NCBI RefSeq assembly: GCF_000814675.1
Contig: NZ_JWIG01000021.1
Span: 62,001-126,000, forward strand
DNA length: 64,000 nucleotides
Source: Pseudoalteromonas distincta
Lineage (GTDB): Bacteria; Pseudomonadota; Gammaproteobacteria; Enterobacterales; Alteromonadaceae
Reading direction: 5' to 3'
Under the pieces are notes generated by a model. That model had not been told where the DNA came from. It ran no database searches and saw nothing but the letters and a program-made list of their open reading frames with translations. Numbering within the stretch: position 1 is the stretch's first letter; each line of letters begins with the position of its first letter. This document shows positions 55,906 to 64,000 of the stretch, one piece after another. The position numbers and the translations under genes were made by a program.

Positions 55906-56811
55906 TTAAACTGTGTCCTTTACTGCTGGTTCATCATCTTCTAGTTCAAGTTCTGGTGTTTCTGGAATATCATTTGGGCTAATACACGCAGTAAATTCAG
56001 CGCCAAGCAAAACAACGACCCACGACAAATACACCCATACAAACAAAATAGGAATGGTTGCTACTGCGCCGTAAATAACTTCGTACGAAGGAAAATGGCT
56101 AATATAAAGTGCAAACCCTTTTTTAGTCAGCTCAAATAAAAGTGCCGCAAAAAAAGCGCCAGGTATTGCCGCTCTGAACGATACACGCGTATTAGGCACT
56201 AAGGTGTAGAGCATAATAAAGCCCACCATCGAAATTCCATACGGCAATAACTTTAACAAAAACCCGCTAAACCCAGGAATACCCTGATCAGCAAACGACA
56301 CCAAAGATACAATATAAGAGGTAACACCAATACTCGCGCCGAGTAATACAGGCCCTAAGCTCAAAACCATCCAGTACACAGCAAATGAGATCATCATTGG
56401 GCGTTTTTTCTTAATTCGCCAAATTCGATTTAGTGTGGCATCTACATTACGTATTAACAGCAAGGCTATTGCAGCTAAAAAGCCAATACCTACCGCCGTC
56501 ATTTGATTAGCGTTACCGGCAAAGGAGCTAATGTGCTCTCTAATAACATCGGTAGAGGTAGGGACAAAGTTGGTAAACAAAAAGCTCTCAATTTCCATGC
56601 GAGTAGATTCAAAGCCCGGAAAAGCTGAAAATATAGCAACACCCACCGCAATTAATGGCACTAAAGAAAGAAGGGTTACGTAAGCAAGGTAACCTGCATT
56701 AACCGTTATTTGATCGTCTATACAACGATTAAAATACTGCATCCACCAACCAGGCTGCTGGCGTATAAAGGAGTTAACTTGCTGTTTGTAATGTGAGAGC
56801 TTATCATTCAT
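55906..56811 (-). CDS. yihY: YihY/BrkB family inner-membrane protein
   Basis: A 301-residue protein with six hydrophobic segments, including NAGYLAYVTLLSLVPLIAVGVAIFSAFPGF and YGAVATIPILFVWVYLSWVVVLLGAEFTACI. It is of the YihY (UPF0761) family once wrongly named RNase BN. The C-terminal tail is acidic (ETPELELEDDEPAVKD). Function is unknown; envelope transport roles have been suggested. It forms an operon with dtd as in E. coli. Confidence 0.93.
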   Translation of the reverse strand: MNDKLSHYKQQVNSFIRQQPGWWMQYFNRCIDDQITVNAGYLAYVTLLSLVPLIAVGVAIFSAFPGFESTRMEIESFLFTNFVPTSTDVIREHISSFAGNANQMTAVGIGFLAAIALLLIRNVDATLNRIWRIKKKRPMMISFAVYWMVLSLGPVLLGASIGVTSYIVSLVSFADQGIPGFSGFLLKLLPYGISMVGFIMLYTLVPNTRVSFRAAIPGAFFAALLFELTKKGFALYISHFPSYEVIYGAVATIPILFVWVYLSWVVVLLGAEFTACISPNDIPETPELELEDDEPAVKDTV

Positions 56812-56898
56812 ACAATTGACTTGTGCTTATATAGTTTTGATTATAATAACAATCAGCGCCATAATTTACAGCACTAACGCTCGTAAACAGGAATTCAA

Positions 56899-57555
56899 AT
56901 GAAAAAACAAACATTACTCAGTGTTTCAATGCTTGTAGTAACACTTACTTTAACTGGCTGCCAATCAGCTTATTATTCTGCGATGGAAAAAGTGGGTGTT
57001 CACAAACGCGATATTCTAATTGACCGCGTAGAAGAAACCAAAGACTCGCAGCAAGAGTCACAAGAAGAATTTAAATCGGCACTAGAGCGCTTAACTACTC
57101 TAATTGATTTTAATGGTGGCGAACTACAAGACACTTATAATCAGTTAAACGACGATTACGAGTCGAGCTTAAAAGCCGCTAACGAAGTGTCAACTAACAT
57201 CAATAAAGTAGAAGACGTGGCAGAAGCGCTATTTGATGAGTGGAGCGATGAGCTAGAGCAATACAAGAGCGCATCACTTAAGCGTGAAAGCAGCAAAAAG
57301 CTAACCGCGACTAAGCGTCAATTTGATCAGCTATTACGCTCAATGCGCAGCGCAGAGAGTAAAATGGAGCCAGTATTAACCTCGCTTCATGATAACGTTT
57401 TATACTTAAAGCATAACTTAAATGCACAAGCGGTATCGGCTATTAAAGGTGAATTCACTAACCTTAAACGCGATATTCAATTGTTGATGAACGACATGAA
57501 CAAATCGATTGCCGATTCAAATAAATTTATTGAACAAATGAATAGCGCTGGCTAA
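56899..57555 (+). CDS. DUF2959 family lipoprotein
   Basis: A 218-residue protein with a lipoprotein signal peptide (MKKQTLLSVSMLVVTLTLTGC, lipobox LTGC). The mature part is almost wholly charged coiled coil (KDSQQESQEEFKSALERL, EVSTNINKVEDVAEALFDEW, LKRESSKKLTATKRQFDQLL). It matches the DUF2959 family found in marine gammaproteobacteria. Function is unknown; an outer-membrane anchored structural role is plausible. A terminator follows 17 bases after the stop. Confidence 0.88.
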   Translation: MKKQTLLSVSMLVVTLTLTGCQSAYYSAMEKVGVHKRDILIDRVEETKDSQQESQEEFKSALERLTTLIDFNGGELQDTYNQLNDDYESSLKAANEVSTNINKVEDVAEALFDEWSDELEQYKSASLKRESSKKLTATKRQFDQLLRSMRSAESKMEPVLTSLHDNVLYLKHNLNAQAVSAIKGEFTNLKRDIQLLMNDMNKSIADSNKFIEQMNSAG

Positions 57556-57572
57556 TCATTTGTTACTTTAAC

Positions 57573-57598
57573 AAGCCTGCTTAATTGCAGGCTTTTTT
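57573..57598 (+). terminator. Terminator of the DUF2959 gene
   Basis: Stem AAGCCTGC/GCAGGCTT with a TTAATT loop and a following T-run (TTTTTT). Confidence 0.9.
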
Positions 57599-57629
57599 AT
57601 GTTAAAGGGAATACTAAAAGGGATTTACA

Positions 57630-58709
57630 ATGATACGCTTTTTAATCGCAGCAATGCTCTTATGTATGTTAACGGCCTGCGGTGCACCTAATAATATTAA
57701 TCGTATTACCAGCTCTGACTCAGTTGTTGTGATTAATGATAAGAACGACCGTTATAAAAATTTATACACAGGTGAAAAAACATATCCCACTACCTGTACT
57801 GAAAACTGCTACCCAGCTCACCCAGACTTACTATGCAAAACCGGCAGCGAAAACTGCCAGTACCAAGGCCAGCAAACTAAACCACAACTTAGCACTGGCT
57901 ATACCGTACGCTGGCTTGGTCACGCTAGTTTTGTTATTAACACTCCAAATGGTCAAAGTGTGCTGTTTGATCCGGTAAAAAATCAGTTTGATTCTCCAGT
58001 CGCACTTGGCTTTAAACTCGGCGGTGGCATTTATCGTAAAGCAGGCGCTTGGCCTAGTGAGCAAGAACTCGAAAATATTGATGCGGTAATGTATTCGCAT
58101 ATTCATTACGATCATTTTAATAAAGCCGACATACAAAGCATTGGCAATAAACCTCGCTATTTAACACCACTCGGTATGGCCGACAACTTCCCTACCGGCG
58201 GTTTTAACATTACCGAAATGCCATGGTACTCAACAACCAACATTGACGACTTAGCTATTAACGCCGTGCCAGCTCATCATTTTAGCGCTCGTGTATTGGT
58301 GCCCTTTATTTACGAAGATAACAATAAAGACTTATGGAATGGCTGGCTGCTTGAACAAAACGGTAGCACCTTATTTTTTGCAGGCGATACAGGCTACTCA
58401 AAACACTTTAAAGACATACAGCAAAAATATGGCGATATAGATGTATGCTTAATCCCAATCGCTTCTTACTACAGTAAAGAAAGTGGTAAATTTTATTGTT
58501 ACGTTCACACCACACCAGAAGACGCGCTCAACGCAGCACAAGAGCTTAATTGTAAAGTAATGATACCGTGGGGATACGGTAACTCAAGTTGGAAAATGGG
58601 CGACCACAGCAGTCATTCAGCCTTACTTCGCTTATTGCATATGTACAATAAAATGGATTCAAAAGTGCCGTTGTATATTTTAAACGAAGGCGAAAGTATT
58701 TCACTGTAA
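57630..58709 (+). CDS. Lipoprotein with metallo-beta-lactamase fold hydrolase domain
   Basis: A 359-residue MBL-fold hydrolase, probably a lipoprotein (lipobox LTAC near residue 16). The metal motif is SHIHYDHFNKAD (HxHxDH); further ligands are in AVPAHHF, FAGDTGYS and the late MGDHSSHSA. It resembles the NAPE-PLD/UlaG-like group, which cleaves phosphodiesters or lactones. The cysteine-rich N-terminal part (CTENCYPAHPDLLCKTGSENC) is unusual. Substrate unknown. Confidence 0.85.
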   Translation: MIRFLIAAMLLCMLTACGAPNNINRITSSDSVVVINDKNDRYKNLYTGEKTYPTTCTENCYPAHPDLLCKTGSENCQYQGQQTKPQLSTGYTVRWLGHASFVINTPNGQSVLFDPVKNQFDSPVALGFKLGGGIYRKAGAWPSEQELENIDAVMYSHIHYDHFNKADIQSIGNKPRYLTPLGMADNFPTGGFNITEMPWYSTTNIDDLAINAVPAHHFSARVLVPFIYEDNNKDLWNGWLLEQNGSTLFFAGDTGYSKHFKDIQQKYGDIDVCLIPIASYYSKESGKFYCYVHTTPEDALNAAQELNCKVMIPWGYGNSSWKMGDHSSHSALLRLLHMYNKMDSKVPLYILNEGESISL

Positions 58710-58776
58710 CTATTCACTTAGCTGTTTTAAGATTGTTATTACATTAAGACAAATCGACAATAAAATTGAGAGATTA

Positions 58777-59505
58777 ATGAAGAAATTAGCACTCGCCTTA
58801 AGCTTTTTATTAAGCACGCCAGCAATGGCTATTGATGTTGAACATACATCAACTCCAATTACTATTGATGGCGTATCAGAAAGCGCATGGGATAAAGCCG
58901 CTTGGCACGACATGCCTTATCTAATGGATGGCACACCGCCATCAAACGATGCCGACTTTAAAGGGCGTTATCGTTTATTGTGGGATCAAAACTATTTATA
59001 CCTACAAGCCGATATTGTGGATGATGTTCTAATAGATACACACGCAGATCCAACCTATAAATATTGGGATGACGATGCGCTTGAAGTATTTATTGATAGC
59101 GATGCATCGGGCGGTAATCATCAATTTAATCACACCGCATTGGCGTACCATATTGGCCTTGATAACCAAGCTGCCGATTACGGACCTGATAAAAAAGCCC
59201 ATTTGTACACCGACCACCTAGTCAGTAACTGGAAGCGCAACACCACCGCACCTTTTAACATTACGTGGGAAGTAGCAATAAAACTCTACCCTAATGATTA
59301 TAAAGAAGGTGCTAAAAACACCCCACTTACACTTAGCGAAAAGCAAGTGATCGGCTTTATGTTAGCGTATTGCGATAACGATGGCAGTGACGTGCGCGAG
59401 CACTTTATGGGCTCACATGAAGTACAGCCGGTAAATGGCGACAGAAATCGTGGTTTTATAGATGCCGACGTATTTGGCAAAATAACCCTACTCCCTAAAA
59501 AGTAA
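58777..59505 (+). CDS. Exported CBM9-like carbohydrate-binding protein
   Basis: A 242-residue protein with signal peptide (MKKLALALSFLLSTPAMA) and one carbohydrate-binding module 9-like domain (PITIDGVSESAWDKAAW, LYLQADIVDD, YWDDDALEVFIDSDASGGNHQFNHTA). No catalytic domain is attached. It probably binds a polysaccharide or its fragments in the periplasm or outside. It is separated from the MBL gene by 67 bases. Confidence 0.8.
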   Translation: MKKLALALSFLLSTPAMAIDVEHTSTPITIDGVSESAWDKAAWHDMPYLMDGTPPSNDADFKGRYRLLWDQNYLYLQADIVDDVLIDTHADPTYKYWDDDALEVFIDSDASGGNHQFNHTALAYHIGLDNQAADYGPDKKAHLYTDHLVSNWKRNTTAPFNITWEVAIKLYPNDYKEGAKNTPLTLSEKQVIGFMLAYCDNDGSDVREHFMGSHEVQPVNGDRNRGFIDADVFGKITLLPKK

Positions 59506-59813
59506 GTAGCTACCAATAAAATAATTGAACACGTATGTTGGGTTGAGCGAAGCTAAACCCAACGAAAAAAGCCCACCAAAAAACACTGATACTTCGCATT
59601 ATCAGCTGTTTCAGCTCTCTCTTTCTCTTCTCATTCCCTTCTCCTTGTGCAAAAGATCTTTAAGTAAATTATTCACAAAGAGGTTAAGAGGCGCTGCGCT
59701 TTTAGAGGTAAATATATTTATGGAAATTTCATCTCAAAACAGTAGTCATATAATTTTGAACTAAATACTTTCAACTAACAACTATAGCTAACAGCTCTTA
59801 TTTTCATCCACAA
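59506..59813. other. Intergenic region after the CBM9-like gene with GTTGGGTT hairpin
   Basis: A non-coding stretch of about 300 bp. GTTGGGTT (59537-59544) pairs with AACCCAAC (59556-59563), an 8-bp hairpin followed by GAAAAAAG; this resembles dispersed GTTGGGTT repeats of marine gammaproteobacteria. The 79-codon frame at 59525-59764 covers this repeat and has no protein-like features, so I regard the region as non-coding. Confidence 0.5.
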
Positions 59814-59847
59814 AAAAGCCGCTGTATTTTGCAATACAGCGGCTTTT
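59814..59847. terminator. Terminator of typA
   Basis: A 15-bp perfect stem (59814-59828 with 59833-59847), AAAAGCCGCTGTATT around TTGC, with A-rich and T-rich flanks. It can end transcription from both directions. Confidence 0.93.
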
Positions 59848-59872
59848 AAAATCATTATTCTAAATTAATAGA

Positions 59873-61696
59873 TTATGACTTAGGTGCACGACCCGCACGT
59901 TTACGTTCGTTTTCTGTAAGGTGTTTCTTACGGATACGAATGTTTAGTGGAGTAACTTCAACTAGCTCGTCATCATCGATGAACTCAAGCGCTTGCTCAA
60001 GTGAGTAGTTAAGGTGCGGAGAAAGCGTTTGCGCTTCATCAGTACCAGATGCACGTACGTTAGTTAACTGCTTACCTTTAAGGGCGTTAACTGTAAGGTC
60101 GTTATCACGGTTATGAATACCGATAACCATACCTTCGTATACTTCAACACCGTGACCGATGAATAAACGGCCGCGCTCTTGTAAGTTGAATAATGCGTTA
60201 GTAAGTGCTTTACCAGTTGCGTTTGCAATCATTACGCCGTTCTTACGAACACCGATAGCGCCACCTTTATGAGGACCATAATGATCGAACGTATGGTACA
60301 TAAGACCAGAACCCGAAGTAAGCGTCATGAAATCAGTTTGGAAACCAATTAAACCACGGCTTGGGATCATGAAGTCTAAACGCATACGGCCTTTGCCATC
60401 TGGAGTCATGTTAGTAAGTTCACCTTTACGTAGGCCAACTTGTTCCATAACAGAACCTTGATGCTCTTCTTGACAGTCAATAGTCACTGTTTCAAACGGT
60501 TCTTCTAGAACGCCATCTACAGTACGTAAGATAACTTCTGGACGAGAAACTGAAAGCTCGTAACCTTCACGACGCATGTTTTCGATTAAGATACCTAGGT
60601 GTAATTCACCACGACCAGAAACACGGAAGCTATCTGGGCTAGCAGTATCTTCAACGCGAAGTGCTACGTTGTGTACTAATTCTTTGTCTAAACGCTCACG
60701 GATATTACGTGACGTTACAAACTTACCTTCTTTACCACAGAAAGGTGAGTTATTTACAGAGAATGTCATTGTTACAGTTGGCTCATCAACACTTAGTGGT
60801 GGTAATGCTTCAACGTTTCCTGGGAAACAAACTGTGTCAGAAATCTTAAGCTCACCAATACCTGTTACAGTTACGATGTTACCAGCGTAAGCTCTATCAG
60901 TTTCGATACGCTCAAGACCTAGGTAGCTTTGTACTGCACCAATTTTACCATTACGTGTAGTGCCATCAGCACTGATAATAGTAACTTGTTGGTTAGGAGC
61001 AACAGAACCACGTTTAATACGACCAATACCAACTACACCAACATAAGAGTTGTAATCTAGTTGAGAAATTTGCATTTGGAAGTCACCTTCAGGATCTGCA
61101 TCCGGTGGTGATACTTCTTCAACGATCATCTTGAACATAGGTTCCATGTTGTCTGATGGTTCGTCTAAATCTAGTGTTGCCCAACCGTTGATTGCTGAAG
61201 CGTAGATTACTTTAAAGTCTAACTGTTCGTCAGTCGCGCCAAGGTTGTCGAATAAATCAAAGATTTGATCCATAACCCAATCTGGACGAGCGCCTGGCTT
61301 ATCAATTTTATTGATAACGACGATTGGCTTTAAGCCTTGCGCGAATGCTTTTTGCGTAACGAAACGCGTTTGCGGCATTGGACCTTCTTGAGCATCAACA
61401 AGTAATAATACTGAGTCAGCCATCGAAAGTACGCGTTCAACTTCACCACCGAAATCGGCGTGTCCCGGGGTATCTACGATATTGATATGGTAGTCATTCC
61501 AAGAAATGGCTGTGTTTTTAGCCAAAATGGTAATACCACGTTCTTTCTCAATGTCGTTTGAGTCCATCACGCGCTCTTCGTTACCGCCGCGTGTTTCTAA
61601 TGTACCTGATTGCTCAAGTAGTTTGTCAACCAGTGTTGTTTTACCATGGTCAACGTGCGCGATAATCGCTATATTTCTTAACTGTTCGATGCTCAT
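59873..61696 (-). CDS. typA: Ribosome-associated GTPase BipA/TypA
   Basis: A translational GTPase acting in 50S assembly and stress adaptation. The 607-residue length matches E. coli BipA when ATG at 61696 is used; an upstream start would add 17 unrelated residues. G motifs: [10 protein letters not shown] (P-loop), the RGITI switch, [12 protein letters not shown], and NKIDKP. Elongation-factor-like domains II, III and V follow, then the BipA-specific C-terminal domain ([35 protein letters not shown]). Confidence 0.96.
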   Translation of the reverse strand: MSIEQLRNIAIIAHVDHGKTTLVDKLLEQSGTLETRGGNEERVMDSNDIEKERGITILAKNTAISWNDYHINIVDTPGHADFGGEVERVLSMADSVLLLVDAQEGPMPQTRFVTQKAFAQGLKPIVVINKIDKPGARPDWVMDQIFDLFDNLGATDEQLDFKVIYASAINGWATLDLDEPSDNMEPMFKMIVEEVSPPDADPEGDFQMQISQLDYNSYVGVVGIGRIKRGSVAPNQQVTIISADGTTRNGKIGAVQSYLGLERIETDRAYAGNIVTVTGIGELKISDTVCFPGNVEALPPLSVDEPTVTMTFSVNNSPFCGKEGKFVTSRNIRERLDKELVHNVALRVEDTASPDSFRVSGRGELHLGILIENMRREGYELSVSRPEVILRTVDGVLEEPFETVTIDCQEEHQGSVMEQVGLRKGELTNMTPDGKGRMRLDFMIPSRGLIGFQTDFMTLTSGSGLMYHTFDHYGPHKGGAIGVRKNGVMIANATGKALTNALFNLQERGRLFIGHGVEVYEGMVIGIHNRDNDLTVNALKGKQLTNVRASGTDEAQTLSPHLNYSLEQALEFIDDDELVEVTPLNIRIRKKHLTENERKRAGRAPKS

Positions 61697-62032
61697 ATAT
61701 TTACTCAGAGAAATTAAATTCTCATTGATCCTGCAAGATCTACGCACTCATCCACGCTTTCGCGAGATGTCCCAGCATAGGATTTAAAAGGGCGCATATT
61801 ATCCCTCATTAATGACATGGATGAAAGTTTATCCAATATAAATTTCAAAACTTTCTCAATACTTTTACTAAGTATCTGTTTTATATATGACAATTATATG
61901 AATTAAATTTCAATTTTTTTTTGAAAAACAGCCTTTTTGGCTATTTTGCTGATCTTTTTGGTACTCTTTTGCATTTAGGTTATGCTATTTCCGAGCGATT
62001 AAATTAGCAGCAAATTGTGCCCTGTAAATTTT
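61697..62032. other. Intergenic region between typA and glnA control sites
   Basis: AT-rich non-coding stretch of about 340 bp that must contain the typA promoter (minus strand). No repeat, hairpin terminator or reading frame of interest was identified. Confidence 0.4.
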
Positions 62033-62146
62033 GCACCAAAAAGGAAAATTTACGCACCAATATAGTGCGTTTGTACATTCCATTTTGATGCAACGATATT
62101 TTTTTAATTTATAAACAGCTAGTTATAAAAATGGCACAAAATCAGC
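62033..62146 (+). promoter_or_regulatory. glnA control region: NtrC-like sites and sigma-54 promoter
   Basis: The -24/-12 element TGGCAC-aaaatca-GCT at 62132-62147 has GG (62133-62134) and GC (62145-62146) exactly ten bases apart, the sigma-54 requirement. Upstream, GCACCAATATAGTGC at 62054-62068 is a near-perfect NtrC dyad (GCAC-N7-GTGC), and a weaker half-site GCACCAAAAAGG begins at 62033, 21 bases (two helix turns) away. Together these indicate nitrogen-regulated transcription by NtrC and sigma-54. Confidence 0.8.
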
Positions 62147-62203
62147 TTAGTAAATCCCAAAGCAATTATGCAGCAATAACAAAACCCAATAGTTGGAGGA
62201 CAC

Positions 62204-63610
62204 ATGTCACAATCGGTTTTAGATTTTATTAAAGAAAATGACGTTAAGTTCATTGATTTACGCTTTACTGACACTAAGGGTAAAGAACAACATGTATCTA
62301 TTCCTCATCACCAAGTTGATGAAGACTTTTTTGAAGACGGTAAAATGTTTGACGGTTCTTCAATTGCAGGCTGGAAAGGCATAAACGAATCAGACATGGT
62401 ATTAATGCCAGTTGCTGAATCAATCAAACTAGACCCTTTCACTGAAGAATCAACATTAATCGTACGTTGTGACGTAGTAGAGCCTTCAACGCTTCAAGGT
62501 TATGAGCGCGACCCGCGTTCTGTTGCTAAGCGTGCTGAAGATTACATGCGCTCTACAGGTATTGCAGATACAGTTTTATTTGGCCCTGAGCCAGAGTTTT
62601 TCGTATTTGACGACGTTAAATACAAATCAGATATGTCTGGTTCTATGTACAAAATTGATTCTAAGCAAGCTGCTTGGAACTCAGATAAAGAATATGCAGA
62701 TGGCAACACAGGTCACCGTCCAGGTATTAAAGGCGGTTACTTCCCAGTTGCTCCTGTTGATGACTTCCAAGATTGGCGTTCAGCTACGTGTCTAGTTCTA
62801 GAAGAAATGGGCCAAGTAGTAGAAGCACATCACCACGAAGTTGCAACAGCAGGTCAAAACGAGATTGCTACTCGCTTTAATACAATGGTATTAAAAGCGG
62901 ATGAAATCCAAGAAATGAAATATGTTATCCATAACATGGCTCACTTATACGGTAAAACAGCAACGTTTATGCCTAAGCCTGTTGTTGGTGATAACGGTTC
63001 TGGTATGCATTGTCACCAGTCACTTGCTAAAGATGGTGTAAACCTTTTTGCTGGTGATAAGTACGGCGGCCTTTCTGAAGATGCGCTTTACTACATTGGC
63101 GGTATCATCAAGCATGCTAAAGCAATTAACGCTTTTGCAAATGCCTCTACTAACTCGTACAAACGTTTAGTACCAGGTTTTGAAGCACCAGTTATGCTTG
63201 CATACTCTGCACGTAACCGTTCTGCATCAATCCGTATCCCAGTGGTTCCATCTGAAAAAGGTCGTCGTATTGAAGTACGCTTCCCAGATCCAACAGCTAA
63301 CCCATACCTTGCTTTCTCAGCAATGCTTATGGCTGGCCTTGATGGTATCAAAAACAAGATCCACCCTGGCGATGCTATGGATAAAGATTTATACGACTTA
63401 CCAGCTGAAGAAGCAGCAGAAATCCCAACTGTTGCAGCATCACTTGACGAAGCACTATCTGCACTTAGCGCAGACCGTGAATTCTTAACTCAAGGTGGTG
63501 TATTCACTGATGACTTAATCGATGCTTACATCGAACTTAAATCTAAAGAAGTTGAAAAGCTTAACATGACAACTCACCCAGTTGAGTTTGAAATGTACTA
63601 CAGCTGTTAA
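62204..63610 (+). CDS. glnA: Glutamine synthetase type I
   Basis: Makes glutamine from glutamate, ammonia and ATP. The 468-residue protein has the beta-grasp N-domain, the [16 protein letters not shown] loop, [13 protein letters not shown] (metal-binding Glu), the [15 protein letters not shown] motif, the [10 protein letters not shown] motif and NRSASIRIP. The adenylylation site Tyr is in [11 protein letters not shown] near residue 397, so GlnE control is likely. GGAGG precedes the ATG. Its upstream region carries a sigma-54 promoter and NtrC-like sites. Confidence 0.98.
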   Translation: MSQSVLDFIKENDVKFIDLRFTDTKGKEQHVSIPHHQVDEDFFEDGKMFDGSSIAGWKGINESDMVLMPVAESIKLDPFTEESTLIVRCDVVEPSTLQGYERDPRSVAKRAEDYMRSTGIADTVLFGPEPEFFVFDDVKYKSDMSGSMYKIDSKQAAWNSDKEYADGNTGHRPGIKGGYFPVAPVDDFQDWRSATCLVLEEMGQVVEAHHHEVATAGQNEIATRFNTMVLKADEIQEMKYVIHNMAHLYGKTATFMPKPVVGDNGSGMHCHQSLAKDGVNLFAGDKYGGLSEDALYYIGGIIKHAKAINAFANASTNSYKRLVPGFEAPVMLAYSARNRSASIRIPVVPSEKGRRIEVRFPDPTANPYLAFSAMLMAGLDGIKNKIHPGDAMDKDLYDLPAEEAAEIPTVAASLDEALSALSADREFLTQGGVFTDDLIDAYIELKSKEVEKLNMTTHPVEFEMYYSC

Positions 63611-63638
63611 TTTAGCTGTATAAAATATGTGTGTTCTC

Positions 63639-63661
63639 AAGCCCGCTTTGCGGGCTTTTTT
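63639..63661 (+). terminator. glnA terminator
   Basis: Stem AAGCCCGC/GCGGGCTT around TTT with a run of T, 28 bases after the glnA stop codon. Confidence 0.92.
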
Positions 63662-63723
63662 AATGGTAAAATTAATCAATCTCCACTAAAGTTAAGTTAC
63701 CGACAAAAATGCAGGGCTGCAGA

Positions 63724-64000
63724 GTGAACAACAAGATTTTATTACTATTAATTGCTTTAGGATTAAGCAATTATGGTTACGCTGGTGAAACAAAGATATA
63801 CGCTTGGAAAGATAAAAATGGCGTATTAGTATTCTCTGACACCCCTCATAAAGGTGCTAAAGAGGTAAAGCTTACCAGCCAAGATCTTAATATACCTGCA
63901 ACAAATACTGACATTTTTGACGAGCAACCCCAGCCTCAACAAGCGGGCTTTAGTATTGCCATTTCCTCACCTGATCATAACCAGACTATTCGTGAAAATA
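63724..64000 (+). CDS. DUF4124 domain protein, N-terminal part (runs off window)
   Basis: An open frame from GTG at 63724 (AGGG upstream) continues to the window end, 92 codons. It encodes a signal peptide (VNNKILLLLIALGLSNYGYA) and a DUF4124 domain (GETKIYAWKDKNGVLVFSDTPHKGAKEVKL), a short periplasmic domain of unknown function. An ATG five codons upstream in frame is an alternative start. In related genomes such a gene often lies between glnA and the ntrB-ntrC pair; that is inference here. Confidence 0.8.
   Translation, partial: MNNKILLLLIALGLSNYGYAGETKIYAWKDKNGVLVFSDTPHKGAKEVKLTSQDLNIPATNTDIFDEQPQPQQAGFSIAISSPDHNQTIREN

Noticed and set aside
59525..59764. 79-codon plus-strand reading frame
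   Set aside because: It begins beside a GTTGGGTT hairpin repeat, has no recognisable domain or ribosome site, and its composition looks like translated non-coding DNA.
60576..60890. 104-codon antisense frame within typA
   Set aside because: Shadow of the conserved typA coding sequence, with no independent signal.

Overview
The window looks like chromosomal DNA of a marine gammaproteobacterium of the order Alteromonadales, most likely Pseudoalteromonas. This rests on the moderately AT-rich sequence, close E. coli-type housekeeping proteins (AsnC, GlnA, AcnB, BipA), partial E. coli gene order (dsbD-cutA-fxsA-groES-groEL; gmk-rpoZ-spoT; yihY-dtd-yiiD), large TonB receptors of the carbohydrate-utilisation type with SapC and a flavin halogenase homologue, and DUF2959/DUF4124 envelope proteins. 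No database was searched, so the genus is an inference. I saw no rRNA, tRNA, transposase, prophage or CRISPR array.

Layout. 1-1.8 kb: the end of a De Ley-Doudoroff-like galactose operon (start of a dgoK-like kinase, SDR sugar dehydrogenase) divergent from a DgoR-like GntR regulator. 1.9-9.4 kb: aroQ-accB-accC, cutA-dsbD, fxsA and the groESL operon behind a sigma-32-type promoter. 9.5-22.6 kb: housekeeping genes (nnr, gmk, rpoZ, spoT, ridA, fapA-like, asnA/asnC, trmH, recG), interrupted by two inverted copies of a ~268-bp MITE, one lying between rpoZ and spoT. 22.7-33.1 kb: a minus-strand alpha-galactoside locus (aldose epimerase, TonB receptor, flavin halogenase homologue, SapC, sodium/sugar symporter, GH36 alpha-galactosidase) with recurring AT-rich operator-like motifs. 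33.5-37.8 kb: a second TonB receptor, an exported ADPRM-like metallophosphatase, and a solitary ECF sigma factor whose leader can fold into a four-way-junction structure that would mask its Shine-Dalgarno sequence. 37.9-47.6 kb: a thioesterase, 2OG-Fe oxygenases, a cysteine-desulfurase-like enzyme, acnB, an OmpA-family porin, selO and a tag-like glycosylase.

47.7-52.4 kb: a promoter and lysine riboswitch followed by dapA-dapD-lysA-like-AstE-like genes, apparently a second lysine pathway in which an M14 desuccinylase could stand in for DapE; it is bracketed by two copies of a TACCAATT-ended repeat. 52.5-59.9 kb: pldA, the yiiD/dtd/yihY neighbourhood, two lipoproteins and a CBM9-like protein. 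59.9-64.0 kb: typA/bipA and glnA, the latter behind a sigma-54 promoter with tandem NtrC-like sites, then the start of a DUF4124 protein.

Most genes are ordinary. The parts most worth attention are the structured sigma-factor leader, the riboswitch-controlled lysine operon, the halogenase/SapC/TonB galactoside locus with its shared motifs, the receptor-phosphatase-sigma group, and the MITEs.
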